Of a stretch of 64,000 nucleotides of DNA, positions 32,416-40,944 are shown piece after piece; positions within the stretch are counted from its first letter, which is position 1, and each line of letters begins with the position of its first letter. The notes beneath the pieces were generated by a model. It did not search any database. It saw nothing but the letters and a program-made list of their open reading frames with translations, and was not told the DNA's origin. Position numbers and translations under genes: made by a program. The DNA comes from RUG14130 sp045598325 (lineage in GTDB: Bacteria; Bacillota; Clostridia; Christensenellales; Aristaeellaceae), in assembly GCA_045598325.1 (NCBI GenBank), contig JAZLLT010000105.1, positions 1 through 64,000 of the forward strand, in the 5' to 3' direction.

Positions 32416-33078
32416 TCAGGAAAGCGAAATCGATTTGATTTCGGGATATTTTACCATCAGTTCGTGAATATCGTTCAGCCCGAATTCTTTCTTGGGGCGG
32501 AAACGGATGATATACTCGGTTTGACCATCCGTGCGCCGCACCTTGACGGAGGTCATCTGAATTTCGGCTTTTTTCAGATTCTGCTCCAGGTTCTCGCGGA
32601 AAACATCGGTTCCTTCCGCGACCATTTCCACATCGTTTTCCGCAAATACATCGGAGCCCACGGAGAACTTATGAAAGAAGAACTGCACGAATACCACGAG
32701 GAGCGTGAGCGCGATGCCCGGCAGATACATCCCGCCGCCGATGGCAAGACCGATGCCCGCCGTCGCCCAGATGCCGGCAGCCGTGGTCAGACCCTTCACC
32801 GAAGAGCCGTTTTTGAAAATGACGCCGGCTCCCAGGAAAGAGATGCCGCTCACGACCTGGGACGCGATGCGCGCCGCGTCCGCTTCCCGCGTTCCCACAA
32901 CGCCCGCAGCTCCGGAAAAACCGTAGATGCTCACCAGCATCAGCAGCGCGGACGCCGAGCAGATGATGCAGTGCGTGCGGATCCCGGCTTCTTTCAGCCG
33001 CTTGGTGCGCTCATAGCCCACAACTCCGCCGCAGATCAATGACATGACCAGTCTCAAAACGACAGCCGCAATATTCAT
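32416..33078 (-). CDS. MgtC/SapB family membrane protein
   Basis: A 220-aa protein. Residues 1-140 contain about four to five helices with the MgtC signature: LICGGVVGYERTKRLKEAGIRTH, SGISFLGAGVIFKNGSSVKGLTTAA (cut here: the conserved 'GxGxI' plus 'GLTTAA') and IGLAIGGGMYL. The C-terminal ~70 residues form a soluble ACT-like domain (IQMTSVKVRRTDGQ, FGLNDIHELM). MgtC proteins are linked to magnesium limitation and ATP synthase control in some bacteria; role here unknown. The start MNIAAV follows GAGGGACTT; a start 10 codons earlier is also possible. Confidence 0.88.
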   Translation of the reverse strand: MNIAAVVLRLVMSLICGGVVGYERTKRLKEAGIRTHCIICSASALLMLVSIYGFSGAAGVVGTREADAARIASQVVSGISFLGAGVIFKNGSSVKGLTTAAGIWATAGIGLAIGGGMYLPGIALTLLVVFVQFFFHKFSVGSDVFAENDVEMVAEGTDVFRENLEQNLKKAEIQMTSVKVRRTDGQTEYIIRFRPKKEFGLNDIHELMVKYPEIKSISLS

Positions 33079-33110
33079 AAGTCCCTCACTATACCGAAAA
33101 ATATGCACCT

Positions 33111-33138
33111 ATTATATCACAAACCGTCCATGCGTCAA
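33111..33138 (-). promoter_or_regulatory. promoter of the mgtC-like gene
   Basis: Minus strand TTGACG, 16 bp, TATAAT. Confidence 0.7.
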
Positions 33139-33179
33139 TACGGAATTTTGCGTTTGCCCCGCGCCGCTTTCATGGAATA

Positions 33180-33208
33180 TTGCATTTTATCCTCCGTTAT
33201 GCTATAAT
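33180..33208 (+). promoter_or_regulatory. promoter of the nfeD-floA operon
   Basis: Plus strand TTGCAT, 17 bp, TATAAT. Confidence 0.7.
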
Positions 33209-33232
33209 TGAAGTGTATAAGGAGGTGTTCTC

Positions 33233-33721
33233 ATGCTTGAGATTTTCGGCAGCGGCGCGACCGTCATCGCCTGCCTTGTCATCGGCGCGATCCTCATCGT
33301 CATCGAGGCATTGACGCCGGGGCTGAGTCTGCCGGGACTTTTCGGAAGCATCCTGCTTCTGGCGGGAAGCGTGCTTGCCTGGTATCACTACGGTCTCACA
33401 ATCGGGCTCATCGTGCTTCTCTGTTCCCTGCTGTTCACCATCGCTGCGGTGCTTCTTTCCCTGCGAAGCGCAACGCGCGGCAAACTCGCCAACTCCCCCA
33501 TCGTACTTACCGAAAACACCGTTTCCCCGGAGATCCCGGACATTTCTTCCCTCGTGGGTCTCACCGGCACGGCGATCACGCCGCTCAGTCCCGTGGGTGA
33601 GGTCCTGCTGGACGGCAAAAAGGCGGATGTGCTCAGCGAAAGCGGGTTCATCACCAAAGGCTCCAAAGTCACCGTGACCCGCACCGAGGGCAGTAAAATC
33701 TTTGTCAGCAAATGCGATTGA
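33233..33721 (+). CDS. NfeD-like membrane protein
   Basis: A 162-aa short NfeD (the type without the ClpP-like protease domain). Two to three helices occupy residues 10-80 (ACLVIGAILIVIEALTPG, LFGSILLLAGSVLAW, LIVLLCSLLFTIAAVLL), followed by a C-terminal OB-fold beginning LVGLTGTAITPLSPVGEV and ending TRTEGSKIFV. In Firmicutes this protein partners with flotillin in membrane microdomains. AAGGAGG upstream. First gene of an operon with floA, 20 bp downstream, and a third membrane protein. Confidence 0.88.
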   Translation: MLEIFGSGATVIACLVIGAILIVIEALTPGLSLPGLFGSILLLAGSVLAWYHYGLTIGLIVLLCSLLFTIAAVLLSLRSATRGKLANSPIVLTENTVSPEIPDISSLVGLTGTAITPLSPVGEVLLDGKKADVLSESGFITKGSKVTVTRTEGSKIFVSKCD

Positions 33722-33741
33722 CCGCATCAAGGAGGTAAATC

Positions 33742-34737
33742 ATGGAAGGCGTACTAATCATCATCATTCTCGCGGTACTCATCTTCATTTTCCTGTTCCT
33801 GCGCTATGTCCCGCTGGGACTGTGGATCAATGCCCGCGCTTCCGGCGCCAAGGTCCGCATCGTCTCTCTGATCGGCATGCGCTTCCGCCGCATCTCTCCC
33901 CAGAAGATCGTGAACGCCTACATCAAAGCCCGCAAGGCGGGACTTAATGTGACCACGGACATGCTAGAGACCCACTATCTGGCGGGCGGCAATGTGGAGC
34001 GCGTGATCAACGCCCTCATTTCCGCAAAGCAGGCCTGCATCGACCTGTCCTTCACCACCGCGTGCGCCATCGATCTGGCGGGCCGTGATGTACTGCAGGC
34101 CGTGCAGATGAGTGTTCTGCCCAAGGTCATCGAAACGCCCCCCGTCGCCGCCATCGCCAAGGACGGCATCGAACTGCGCGCCAAAGCCCGCGTGACCGTG
34201 CGTACCAACATCGAGCGTCTGGTCGGCGGCGCAGGCGAAGAGACCATCATCGCCCGTGTCGGCGAAGGCATCGTCACCACCATCGGTTCCTCTGCCACCC
34301 ACAAGGCCGTGCTGGAGAACCCCGACCTCATCAGCCAGACCGTGCTGGACAAGGGCCTCGACAAAGGCACCGCCTTTGAGATCCTTTCCATCGACATCGC
34401 GGATGTGGATGTGGGCCGCAACATCGGCGCCCAGCTGCAGATGGATCAGGCGGAAGCAGACCGCCGCATCGCCCAGGCCAAAGCCGAGGAACGCCGCGCG
34501 ATGGCCGTCGCCCACGAGCAGGAAATGAAAGCCGCCGTACAGGAAATGCGCGCGAAGGTCGTGGAAGCCGAGGCACAGGTGCCCATGGCCATGGCCGAAG
34601 CCCTCAAAAGCGGCAAACTGGGCGTAATGGACTACTACACCATGCAGAATACCATCGCGGATACCGAGATGCGCAACGGCATCGCCAAGGCCGCCGTCCC
34701 CGCCGCCGAACCGCCCAAGGCACCTATCTCCAAGTAA
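33742..34737 (+). CDS. floA: flotillin-like protein FloA
   Basis: A 331-aa member of the UPF0365/FloA family, scaffold of functional membrane microdomains. An N-terminal membrane-inserted segment (IIIILAVLIFIFLFLRYVPLG) is followed by the SPFH/PHB domain (SPQKIVNAYIKARKAGLNV, RAKARVTVRTNIERLVGGAG) and a long coiled-coil rich in Ala/Glu (QAEADRRIAQAKAEERRA and continuing). AGGAGGTAAATC sets the start. Standard family length. Between nfeD-like and a small membrane protein on one transcript. Confidence 0.95.
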   Translation: MEGVLIIIILAVLIFIFLFLRYVPLGLWINARASGAKVRIVSLIGMRFRRISPQKIVNAYIKARKAGLNVTTDMLETHYLAGGNVERVINALISAKQACIDLSFTTACAIDLAGRDVLQAVQMSVLPKVIETPPVAAIAKDGIELRAKARVTVRTNIERLVGGAGEETIIARVGEGIVTTIGSSATHKAVLENPDLISQTVLDKGLDKGTAFEILSIDIADVDVGRNIGAQLQMDQAEADRRIAQAKAEERRAMAVAHEQEMKAAVQEMRAKVVEAEAQVPMAMAEALKSGKLGVMDYYTMQNTIADTEMRNGIAKAAVPAAEPPKAPISK

Positions 34738-34747
34738 GGTGTGAGCC

Positions 34748-35155
34748 ATGAGCGAACTACTCCCTTTACTTGTTCTCGCCGTCATTCTGGTGTTTGCGCG
34801 GGTCGTGAAGAAAAAGGCCGCCGTCATCCGGGCGCGGACATACCGTCCCCATCCGTCGGAAACGGTGAAGCCCGCTCAGCCCCCGCAACAGGAGAAATAC
34901 GCGTTCAAAAACTCAGAGACGGAGTTCCGTCCGGCCGGTTTTGAGACCAAATCGGATTTCGAGAGCGGATTTTCGGATACCGCTCCCGACCCCGCCGTCA
35001 CTTACGAGGAAGGCATCGATCCCTGCCACGATGGCATGGAACACGCTTCCCCCGCCGAGCCGCAGGCGGAACCCGCCATGGACCGCGAAACCGCGAACGA
35101 ACTTGTGCGGGCATTCGTCATGAGCGAAATACTGACCCGCAAAAAGCGAGGATAA
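34748..35155 (+). CDS. hypothetical single-pass membrane protein of the nfeD-floA operon
   Basis: A 135-aa protein with no family I can name. One N-terminal helix (LLPLLVLAVILVFARVV) followed by a basic KKKAAVIRAR stop-transfer. A low-complexity Pro/Glu-rich acidic linker covers residues about 35-105. A C-terminal amphipathic helix (DRETANELVRAFVMSEILTRK) looks like a short interaction motif. Start ATG 34748 is preceded by AAGGTG, 10 bp after the floA stop. Position and topology suggest an accessory factor of the FloA/NfeD microdomain (inference). Confidence 0.7.
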   Translation: MSELLPLLVLAVILVFARVVKKKAAVIRARTYRPHPSETVKPAQPPQQEKYAFKNSETEFRPAGFETKSDFESGFSDTAPDPAVTYEEGIDPCHDGMEHASPAEPQAEPAMDRETANELVRAFVMSEILTRKKRG

Positions 35156-35179
35156 GTCATCTGCCCGGATTGCCAAAAA

Positions 35180-35209
35180 TAAACAGCCGCCCCGATTGGG
35201 CGGCTGTTT
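35180..35209 (+). terminator. terminator of the nfeD-floA operon
   Basis: AAACAGCCGCCC-CGATT-GGGCGGCTGTTT followed by CATTT. Confidence 0.85.
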
Positions 35210-35242
35210 CATTTACAAACATATTTCCGCTGCCTGAAAGAA

Positions 35243-35273
35243 CAAAAAAGAAGCGGATCATACGATCTGCTTC
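35243..35273 (-). terminator. terminator-like hairpin beyond the tRNA-Arg fragment
   Basis: On the minus strand GAAGCAGATC-GTAT-GATCCGCTTC then TTTTTTG, with one G-T pair. It is homologous to the terminator of the intact tRNA-Arg at 50889-50919. Confidence 0.7.
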
Positions 35274-35277
35274 GAGT

Positions 35278-35315
35278 GTGCCCGGAGGGATTCGAATCCG
35301 CGACTTTTTGGTTCG
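35278..35315 (-). repeat. 3' fragment of tRNA-Arg; probable distal attachment site of a genomic island
   Basis: These 38 nt match the 3' half of the intact tRNA-Arg at 50924-50961 (anticodon arm to acceptor 3' strand) at 36 positions, in the same orientation. The 5' half is absent. Beyond 35315 the similarity stops abruptly. This is the arrangement left when an element integrates into a tRNA 3' end. Confidence 0.75.
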
Positions 35316-35381
35316 CAGGCCGACCGGAAGGCCTGTAAAATGCGTTTCAAGGTGGGTTTCAATGGGTTTACGGCTGTTTCC

Positions 35382-35399
35382 GAACCGTTTTTGAACCGT
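35382..35399 (+). repeat. 18-bp island-end repeat, left copy
   Basis: GAACCGTTTTTGAACCGT, itself two GAACCGT units in tandem. An identical copy lies at 50754-50771. It could be an arm-type site for the lost integrase. Confidence 0.6.
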
Positions 35400-35518
35400 T
35401 TCAACCGAAGCAAAACTCCCTCTGATATGCCATTTAATGCGGTTTTCTTTTCCTTGTTTACCCCTCCTTCCAACATGCCGGAAATTATACTATCATCAAT
35501 GAAAGTGAGGTGAGCGGA

Positions 35519-36198
35519 ATGGAGCGGAATATCCTATATAATGCAGACCATGAAGTCGCAAAGTTTCTTTTTGACGGAGTTCTCGTAACATCGTATATCC
35601 CCGTTGTACCGGAACTTCTGCCAATGCAGATCAGAAACGCTACTGCAGACGGATCTATGGCACGGATCCATGACAGGGCCATCGATCTCAATACCGTACT
35701 GCACAGGAACATGGTGAACGACCTTCTCGGAAGCCGTGATAAAACCATTCTCGCCTCATGACCCACATGTTCGGTATTTCCGACAACTTCGCCTGCTTCC
35801 GCGAAGGAGAGTTTATCCCCCGTAGCGATATTTGCCTGCCGAATGATCAGGCATGCATCGCCCGGTACATTCCGGTTTCAAGCGATACTTCCCTGCGTGG
35901 GCTCAAGGTTGCAACGCCTGATCTTTCTACCGACGGAAGCTTTCCGAAGACCCGGAAATACGAAAACAATGAATGGTGGCTTTGAAAAATTCAATCTGCC
36001 GCTGCGACGCGCTGTGAAGTGGAAATCAGTCGTGTGCTTCAAAAATGCGGATGGGCTGCAGCCGAATATGCCTACGACGGACGCTACAGCAAGCATATCA
36101 AATGCAGAAACTTTGTCGGAACAGATGAGTTCTTTGAGCCATATAATTCTTTCCGTTTCCGCTTTCATGGGATAAATGCACCACGGAACACGAAGTGA
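35519..36198 (+). pseudogene. HipA-like kinase fragment, frameshifted and stopped
   Basis: Three pieces of one degraded frame. Piece 1 (35519-35761) begins MERNILYNADHEVAKFLFDG and ends LLGSRDKTILAS. Piece 2 starts with an overlapping ATG at 35758, MTHMFGISDNFACFREGEF, and ends at an in-frame TGA (35983) after KTRKYENNEWWL. Piece 3 continues in the same frame with EVEISRVLQKCGWAAAEY and FEPYNSFRFRFHG, to a stop at 36196. Adding one C at the first junction restores ILALMTHMFGISDNF. The order 'SDNF..., TDGSFPKTRKY-NNEWWL, EVEISRVL, FEPYNSF' resembles HipA-like proteins of Firmicutes (family call is tentative). The C-terminal kinase half is missing. GAGGTGAG precedes the ATG. Confidence 0.5.
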
Positions 36199-36240
36199 CG
36201 GTTTCTCATGGTATGAAAATACCAATCATGGGATAAATGG

Positions 36241-37593
36241 TTACTTTTTGTAATTCGGCAAATACGCGCCCATTTCGATGAGCTTTTTCTGAAGCTCGTG
36301 GGTGTCGACCTCATGCACATTGTTTGTGTGATTGCCACACAGAACAGCGGCAGCCATACCTGCTGCCTGACCCGTAATATAGCAGCCGGGAATCACTCGG
36401 ACCGAGGCCTGCATCTGACGGTCAGTACCGATGCATCTGCCTGCGGTGAGCAGGTTGGTAAACCCTTTGACTGCGAGTGAGCGGTAAGGAATGCCGTAGT
36501 TCTCGCCCGGCTTATAGCGCAGAGTGGAATAGGCGGAAATGAACTTGTTGTAACCCGTCGTATCGTTTGTTGAGGAGTGAACATCGATGGGGTAATTGAA
36601 ACGACCGATCTCATCCTCAAAGCAAGCCTGACGATGGAAATCATCCACATTCAGACGGTAATCGCACACGATGCGCCGGCTCTCGCGGATGCCGAGGTAA
36701 GGAGCGGTATAAATGGGCTCTGCCTTTTCATAGCCCTTCATATACTCCTTGTAATAGCGGCGGTATTCCAGAATCTGTTTTCTGCCCTTCATGATGGCGG
36801 GGGTCAGAGATTCCGCGCAGCGGGCATCCACGCCATAGACATGACCCGCATTGGAGCCGCCAACGCCATCAGGCAGATGGACGCCGTTCTCATCCGTGGT
36901 TTCCTCCATGATGCGCCAAATGCCAGGCAGATGCATATCAGCGTTGGTAAACACGCCGTCTTTGATGGCTTCGGCCATGTGCATATTGGCGGGACCGCCT
37001 TCGGTGCCGTGCCAGTTGATGCCGCTCCACAGACCGCACAGCGTCGCAGCCATGGTGAGCCCGTTTTCATCACCGTATTCGCTTTCCGCGCCTGCCAGAT
37101 CGGAAAGGTCGCCGTCGCCGGTGCAGTCGATGAAGATCTTCGCCTTGACCGCGAAGGTGCTGCCCTTGGCGGCGCAGATGGCGTATTTGACGGTGCCGTT
37201 CTCCGCTACGGCGTCGATGACGCTCGTGTGAAACAGGAACTTCGCGCCGGACTGACTCACCATGTCATCATAGATGATCTTGATGGTCTCCACGGGAATA
37301 GACACAGGGCAGTATTTTTGAAAGCGGGGCAACGCCTGCGCGGCGATTTTATTATATACTTCGCGGCCGATACCTTCGGCAAGGAATACGGTGGAATCGC
37401 CGAAGGGCATGAATGCCGGCACCAGCATCGTGACCGCCGCGCCGCCGAAGGCAGGAAAGGGTTCGGCGATGAACACGCTGTAACCCTGCCTCGCGCAGGT
37501 GACCGCTGCCGCGATACCGGCGGGACCGCCACCGGCAACGAATACATCCACATCGTATTTGACTTCCAGTTCCTTATTGTAACTGATCTTCAT
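36241..37593 (-). CDS. FAD-dependent oxidoreductase (FAD_oxidored family)
   Basis: A 450-aa flavoprotein. The N-terminal Rossmann fold shows DVFVAGGGPAGIAAAVTCARQG (GxGxxG variant GGGPAG), followed by FGGAAVTMLVPAF. The second dinucleotide strand IFIDCTGDGDLSDLAGAE is the family's GD box, and LLTAGRCIGTD with RVIPGCYITGQAAGMAAA closes the FAD site. Such proteins are frequent in carbohydrate loci and may oxidise sugars or sugar acids, but substrates are mostly unknown. No signal peptide. Last gene of the island's glycosidase operon; AGGAGGTACTCTC precedes the start. Confidence 0.85.
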   Translation of the reverse strand: MKISYNKELEVKYDVDVFVAGGGPAGIAAAVTCARQGYSVFIAEPFPAFGGAAVTMLVPAFMPFGDSTVFLAEGIGREVYNKIAAQALPRFQKYCPVSIPVETIKIIYDDMVSQSGAKFLFHTSVIDAVAENGTVKYAICAAKGSTFAVKAKIFIDCTGDGDLSDLAGAESEYGDENGLTMAATLCGLWSGINWHGTEGGPANMHMAEAIKDGVFTNADMHLPGIWRIMEETTDENGVHLPDGVGGSNAGHVYGVDARCAESLTPAIMKGRKQILEYRRYYKEYMKGYEKAEPIYTAPYLGIRESRRIVCDYRLNVDDFHRQACFEDEIGRFNYPIDVHSSTNDTTGYNKFISAYSTLRYKPGENYGIPYRSLAVKGFTNLLTAGRCIGTDRQMQASVRVIPGCYITGQAAGMAAAVLCGNHTNNVHEVDTHELQKKLIEMGAYLPNYKK

Positions 37594-37609
37594 GAGAGTA
37601 CCTCCTTGT

Positions 37610-38929
37610 TTACCGTTTTAGGATGACAGTTCTCACCGAGCGGGGTGGAAGCTTGAATTCGCAGATTTCGTCGTTCAGGCGCAGGCGGACGGTTTTCTCT
37701 TCCGGAGAGCGGTTCATGAGCACCGCGGAAAGGGTATCATCGGGGCGGATGAACGCGGCGGATTCGATGTCCGAAGTATAACTTGAAGATGCGATTCGCC
37801 TGCTGCCCGCGGGCATGGCGAGGGCAAACTGGCGGTAAATATCGTAAATCGGACGGATATCCAGTCGTTTTCTGGAGATATCGTACAGGAATGGCGCATC
37901 GCAGAAGTTGCCCACATGGTTGGGACCGCCGTCTGCGTTCAAAATCAGGTTCCAGTCAATGAACCGGCTCATGCCGTGGTTGATGTCGCCCATCAGCTCG
38001 TGGGCAAGCCGCAGAGCGTTTACCGACGAATCCTCCTTGCTGTAATGGCTGAATTCGATGCAGCTTTCCGTAAGCATGAGTTCATGGGAAGGAAATTCGT
38101 TTTTGATCAGGTCCAGCGCCTCGAAATGATCGCCCGAATACCAGTGGCAGCCGATGCCATCCACAGAAAAACCGAGCGTCCGCGCCCACTCATAGGCGCG
38201 CTCCTTGTTATGATCCCAACCAATGAGTTTGATATGGTCAAGCCCTTCGCGGGCGAGCGCCGGCTTCAAAAAGTCATCGATGAACTGCTTTTCCTCCTCC
38301 GCTGTGTAGATGCAGCTGTCCCATGTCTGCACCGCTTTGGGTTCATTCTGCACGGTGAGGTATTTTACCGGGAAGCCCAGCGCTTCAAACTCCTTCACAT
38401 AGCGCATGATGTACTCCGCCCACAGGGCGCGGTATTGCGGCAGCAGCTTTCCGCCATGCTTGCGGTCGTTGTTGTTCTTCCATTTGGCGGGTGGTGACCA
38501 TGGGGAGAGCATGAGGGAGATATCTCCGCGTGCAGCCGCTTTCGCGTCCTTAAGCATGGGCAGGATGTACTTAAGTTCCCGTTCCATAGAGAAACTTTGG
38601 AATGTCTCATCCGGCTCACTCATGGACTCAAACATTTCCACGGAGAAGTCACAACTGTCGATGGGCACGCGCAGGATACGGTAGGAAAGACCGTTATCAC
38701 CGAAGTACAACTCCATGAGTTGTCTTTTGAGTTCTTCCGGCATAAGCGAGTACACATAGCCCGCCGCGTCCGTGACCGCTCCGCCGAAGCCGCAGACTGT
38801 CTGACCTGCGTGAGCGGGATAGAGGTTCACGACGCGGGTTTCTTTTTCCCGTATTTCTTCGGAAAAATGCATTTCCTCGCACAGGATCTCTCCGCCTGTG
38901 CAGGTGATGAGTTCCGACTGCCGTTTCAT
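37610..38929 (-). CDS. GH30 family glycosidase
   Basis: A 439-aa retaining enzyme with the GH30 (beta/alpha)8 plus beta-side domain layout. CGFGGAVTDAAGYVY at the N-terminus is the typical 'GFGGAxTDA' block. Acid/base Glu196 lies in YLTVQNEPKA and nucleophile Glu288 in ELMLTESCIEF. The C-terminal ~70 residues (DDTLSAVLMNRSPEEK, FKLPPRSVRTVIL) form the beta-sandwich. Likely a beta-glucosidase/beta-1,6-glucanase or beta-xylosidase acting on imported oligosaccharides, as no export signal is present. Sits 16 bp upstream of the FAD oxidoreductase gene and 20 bp downstream of the GH106-like gene in one operon. Confidence 0.88.
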   Translation of the reverse strand: MKRQSELITCTGGEILCEEMHFSEEIREKETRVVNLYPAHAGQTVCGFGGAVTDAAGYVYSLMPEELKRQLMELYFGDNGLSYRILRVPIDSCDFSVEMFESMSEPDETFQSFSMERELKYILPMLKDAKAAARGDISLMLSPWSPPAKWKNNNDRKHGGKLLPQYRALWAEYIMRYVKEFEALGFPVKYLTVQNEPKAVQTWDSCIYTAEEEKQFIDDFLKPALAREGLDHIKLIGWDHNKERAYEWARTLGFSVDGIGCHWYSGDHFEALDLIKNEFPSHELMLTESCIEFSHYSKEDSSVNALRLAHELMGDINHGMSRFIDWNLILNADGGPNHVGNFCDAPFLYDISRKRLDIRPIYDIYRQFALAMPAGSRRIASSSYTSDIESAAFIRPDDTLSAVLMNRSPEEKTVRLRLNDEICEFKLPPRSVRTVILKR

Positions 38930-38949
38930 GGATTGGCTCCTTCCGTTTT

Positions 38950-40944
38950 TTATTCTTCCGCAAAGAATACCGCGCGCAAAGGCGGGATAATGAATTCGTT
39001 TGCCGCAACTGTCTTTTCGCCCGTGTACGGGTCGTAAATCGTGCCGCGAAGATTGGTCTTTACCTCAAGTGGCCTGCGCTCAATGGAAGCAAGCATCCAC
39101 ATTTCTTTTTCCGTGTCCGTATAGCGAGCGGCAAGAAATGCGCCCTGCGTCTCAAACGGCGCAGCGGGCAGGATTTCGCGGAGTTCATTTACGCTCACGG
39201 GTCTGCGGTCGCCCGCTCCTGCGGGCAACTTCTCCGTGAAGTACACGCGAGTGCCGTTTTCTTCCAGGTTTCCGATGACATCAAGTGTGTCTTCATCAAT
39301 GACATCCATGGCGGGGATGATAAGGGTCTTCACGGATCGTCCTCGTATTTCGCCCGTCTTTGCCGCCTGCGTAAGGTCTTCTTTATCGGCAAAAAGCACA
39401 TCTCTGCCGCTTTCCATGAGTCCCTTCAGAATGCGTTTGATGGACAGGTCACAGTCGAAGCGTTCGGAGCCGAAAGCAGTGTTTTGGGGCGTGAAATGGG
39501 CGCAGACATCCTCGTAGCCATAGTAAACGAAGGTATCGGTCCCGAGGGACATACCGTCCAGCATGACACCCATACGGCCTGCATAGGCGGTGAATTTTCT
39601 CGCCTCATCCCGGTTCATGGTCTTGCCCTTTGCGCGCGACAGGCGGCTGTCGTACTCCGAGTAATCCGCGTGGTAGTAAGAATTCACGGTCCTCACACCG
39701 CACAGGTAGAGGATGCCCAGCATGCCGATGGCATTTTCATAGTGTGCTTTCTCAAACTCCTCCTTGCGGTCAAAGGGGCAGAATTCCACCATCATGCCGT
39801 CCACGCCCGTTTTGCGCGCCGCGATCTGGGGGAATTTCACCGTGCCGTACTCAAAAGAACCGGGGATGCAGTTGAGCGCATCGAGACCCGGATAGCCCGC
39901 CTGCCCCAGCACCTTCAGGTAGGAACCGTAATATTTCACATGAGCATTGATGCGTTCCTCGGCCATATAATGACCGGAAAGGCGGGTGCCGTGCGCTTTG
40001 CACCATGCCTCAAGCTGCCCCGAATAGGCGCGGGCAACGAGATCACCCACCAGCTCATAGAACCTGACACGCACCTGCGTGCCCGCCTTTTCTCCCTCAA
40101 ACAGCAGGGGTAAAAGGGGCTGCAGGGGCTCGCCATACTTGTCTTCATATTCTTCAAACAGACCGTCCACCCACGGGGCAAGGGCGTAGGGCCACACCTC
40201 ATACGCGCGGGAATAAGCCGTCATGAGAGAGGGCTCATCCGTAAACACCGCCTCGGCGTTTTCAAGGGCACCGGGGGCTTCCTCCGCGATGGGCTCCAGC
40301 ATGAGGTCGATGAAGTGCCTCACCGCTTGGGGATCCATGATGTTGATGTAGCGGGAGAAGGAGCAGGTGTTGTGGGTGCACTGGCTGCCCTCATAGGCGC
40401 TTTTGACGCAGAACACATAGAACACTTCGCCGCGGGAGAGCACGGTCTCCGTCTTGTTCGCGGTAAAAGGAACCGTCTGCATTTCATCGTACTGCACATA
40501 GGAATTGTGCAGGGTGGAGATCTCCATGGGATATTTTGCCGCCCAGATGATCTTATCCGACTGTTCATCGAGGTTGAAGCGGACGAGCGTACCTTCCTCA
40601 TAGGACACGAAGCGGCGCATATAGAAGCCCTTGGCCTCCATTTCGGGATGGCCCTTCAGGGTCTCCCCTCCCGCATAGCCCGACGGATAGCCGCTCTCGT
40701 CGTAGATCCAGTAACCGAGGTCGCGCTTCTTCAGCTCCTGCGCGATTACACCGAAATCGCGGCAGGCGTCTCGGTAGCCCTCATACATATGAGCATGGGA
40801 GGGATTGGTGACCGCGCCGCCGAAACCGTAATCGGCGAGGGCGTCCATCTGGAGCAGGGTTTCTTTATCCCATTCGTGAATGATCGGCTTCGGGCGGAAG
40901 GCGCGGGGCGGGTTCAGCCAGTTTGTTTCAAAGTTCGTATTCAT
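38950..40944 (-). CDS. putative glycosidase, distantly GH106-like
   Basis: A 664-aa protein resembling the large catalytic barrel of GH106-type alpha-L-rhamnosidases and related uncharacterised glycosyl hydrolases. The strand LGYWIYDESGYPSGYAGG (residues 77-94) and VFTDEPS (233-239) supply conserved acidic residues. ARKTGVDGMMVEFCPFDRKEE and LCGVRTVNSYYHADYSEYDSR are further barrel segments, and the last ~150 residues look like a beta-sandwich (RVYFTEKLP, MWMLASIERRPLEV). No signal peptide. Its ATG overlaps the stop of the upstream GH39-like gene (TGATG), showing translational coupling. Activity is uncertain: rhamnosidase is only one option. Confidence 0.6.
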   Translation of the reverse strand: MNTNFETNWLNPPRAFRPKPIIHEWDKETLLQMDALADYGFGGAVTNPSHAHMYEGYRDACRDFGVIAQELKKRDLGYWIYDESGYPSGYAGGETLKGHPEMEAKGFYMRRFVSYEEGTLVRFNLDEQSDKIIWAAKYPMEISTLHNSYVQYDEMQTVPFTANKTETVLSRGEVFYVFCVKSAYEGSQCTHNTCSFSRYINIMDPQAVRHFIDLMLEPIAEEAPGALENAEAVFTDEPSLMTAYSRAYEVWPYALAPWVDGLFEEYEDKYGEPLQPLLPLLFEGEKAGTQVRVRFYELVGDLVARAYSGQLEAWCKAHGTRLSGHYMAEERINAHVKYYGSYLKVLGQAGYPGLDALNCIPGSFEYGTVKFPQIAARKTGVDGMMVEFCPFDRKEEFEKAHYENAIGMLGILYLCGVRTVNSYYHADYSEYDSRLSRAKGKTMNRDEARKFTAYAGRMGVMLDGMSLGTDTFVYYGYEDVCAHFTPQNTAFGSERFDCDLSIKRILKGLMESGRDVLFADKEDLTQAAKTGEIRGRSVKTLIIPAMDVIDEDTLDVIGNLEENGTRVYFTEKLPAGAGDRRPVSVNELREILPAAPFETQGAFLAARYTDTEKEMWMLASIERRPLEVKTNLRGTIYDPYTGEKTVAANEFIIPPLRAVFFAEE

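Noticed and set aside
35258..35476. Small minus-strand frame ending in RGFESLRAH
   Set aside because: This is a translation of the tRNA-Arg fragment and adjacent island-end repeats, not a protein gene.
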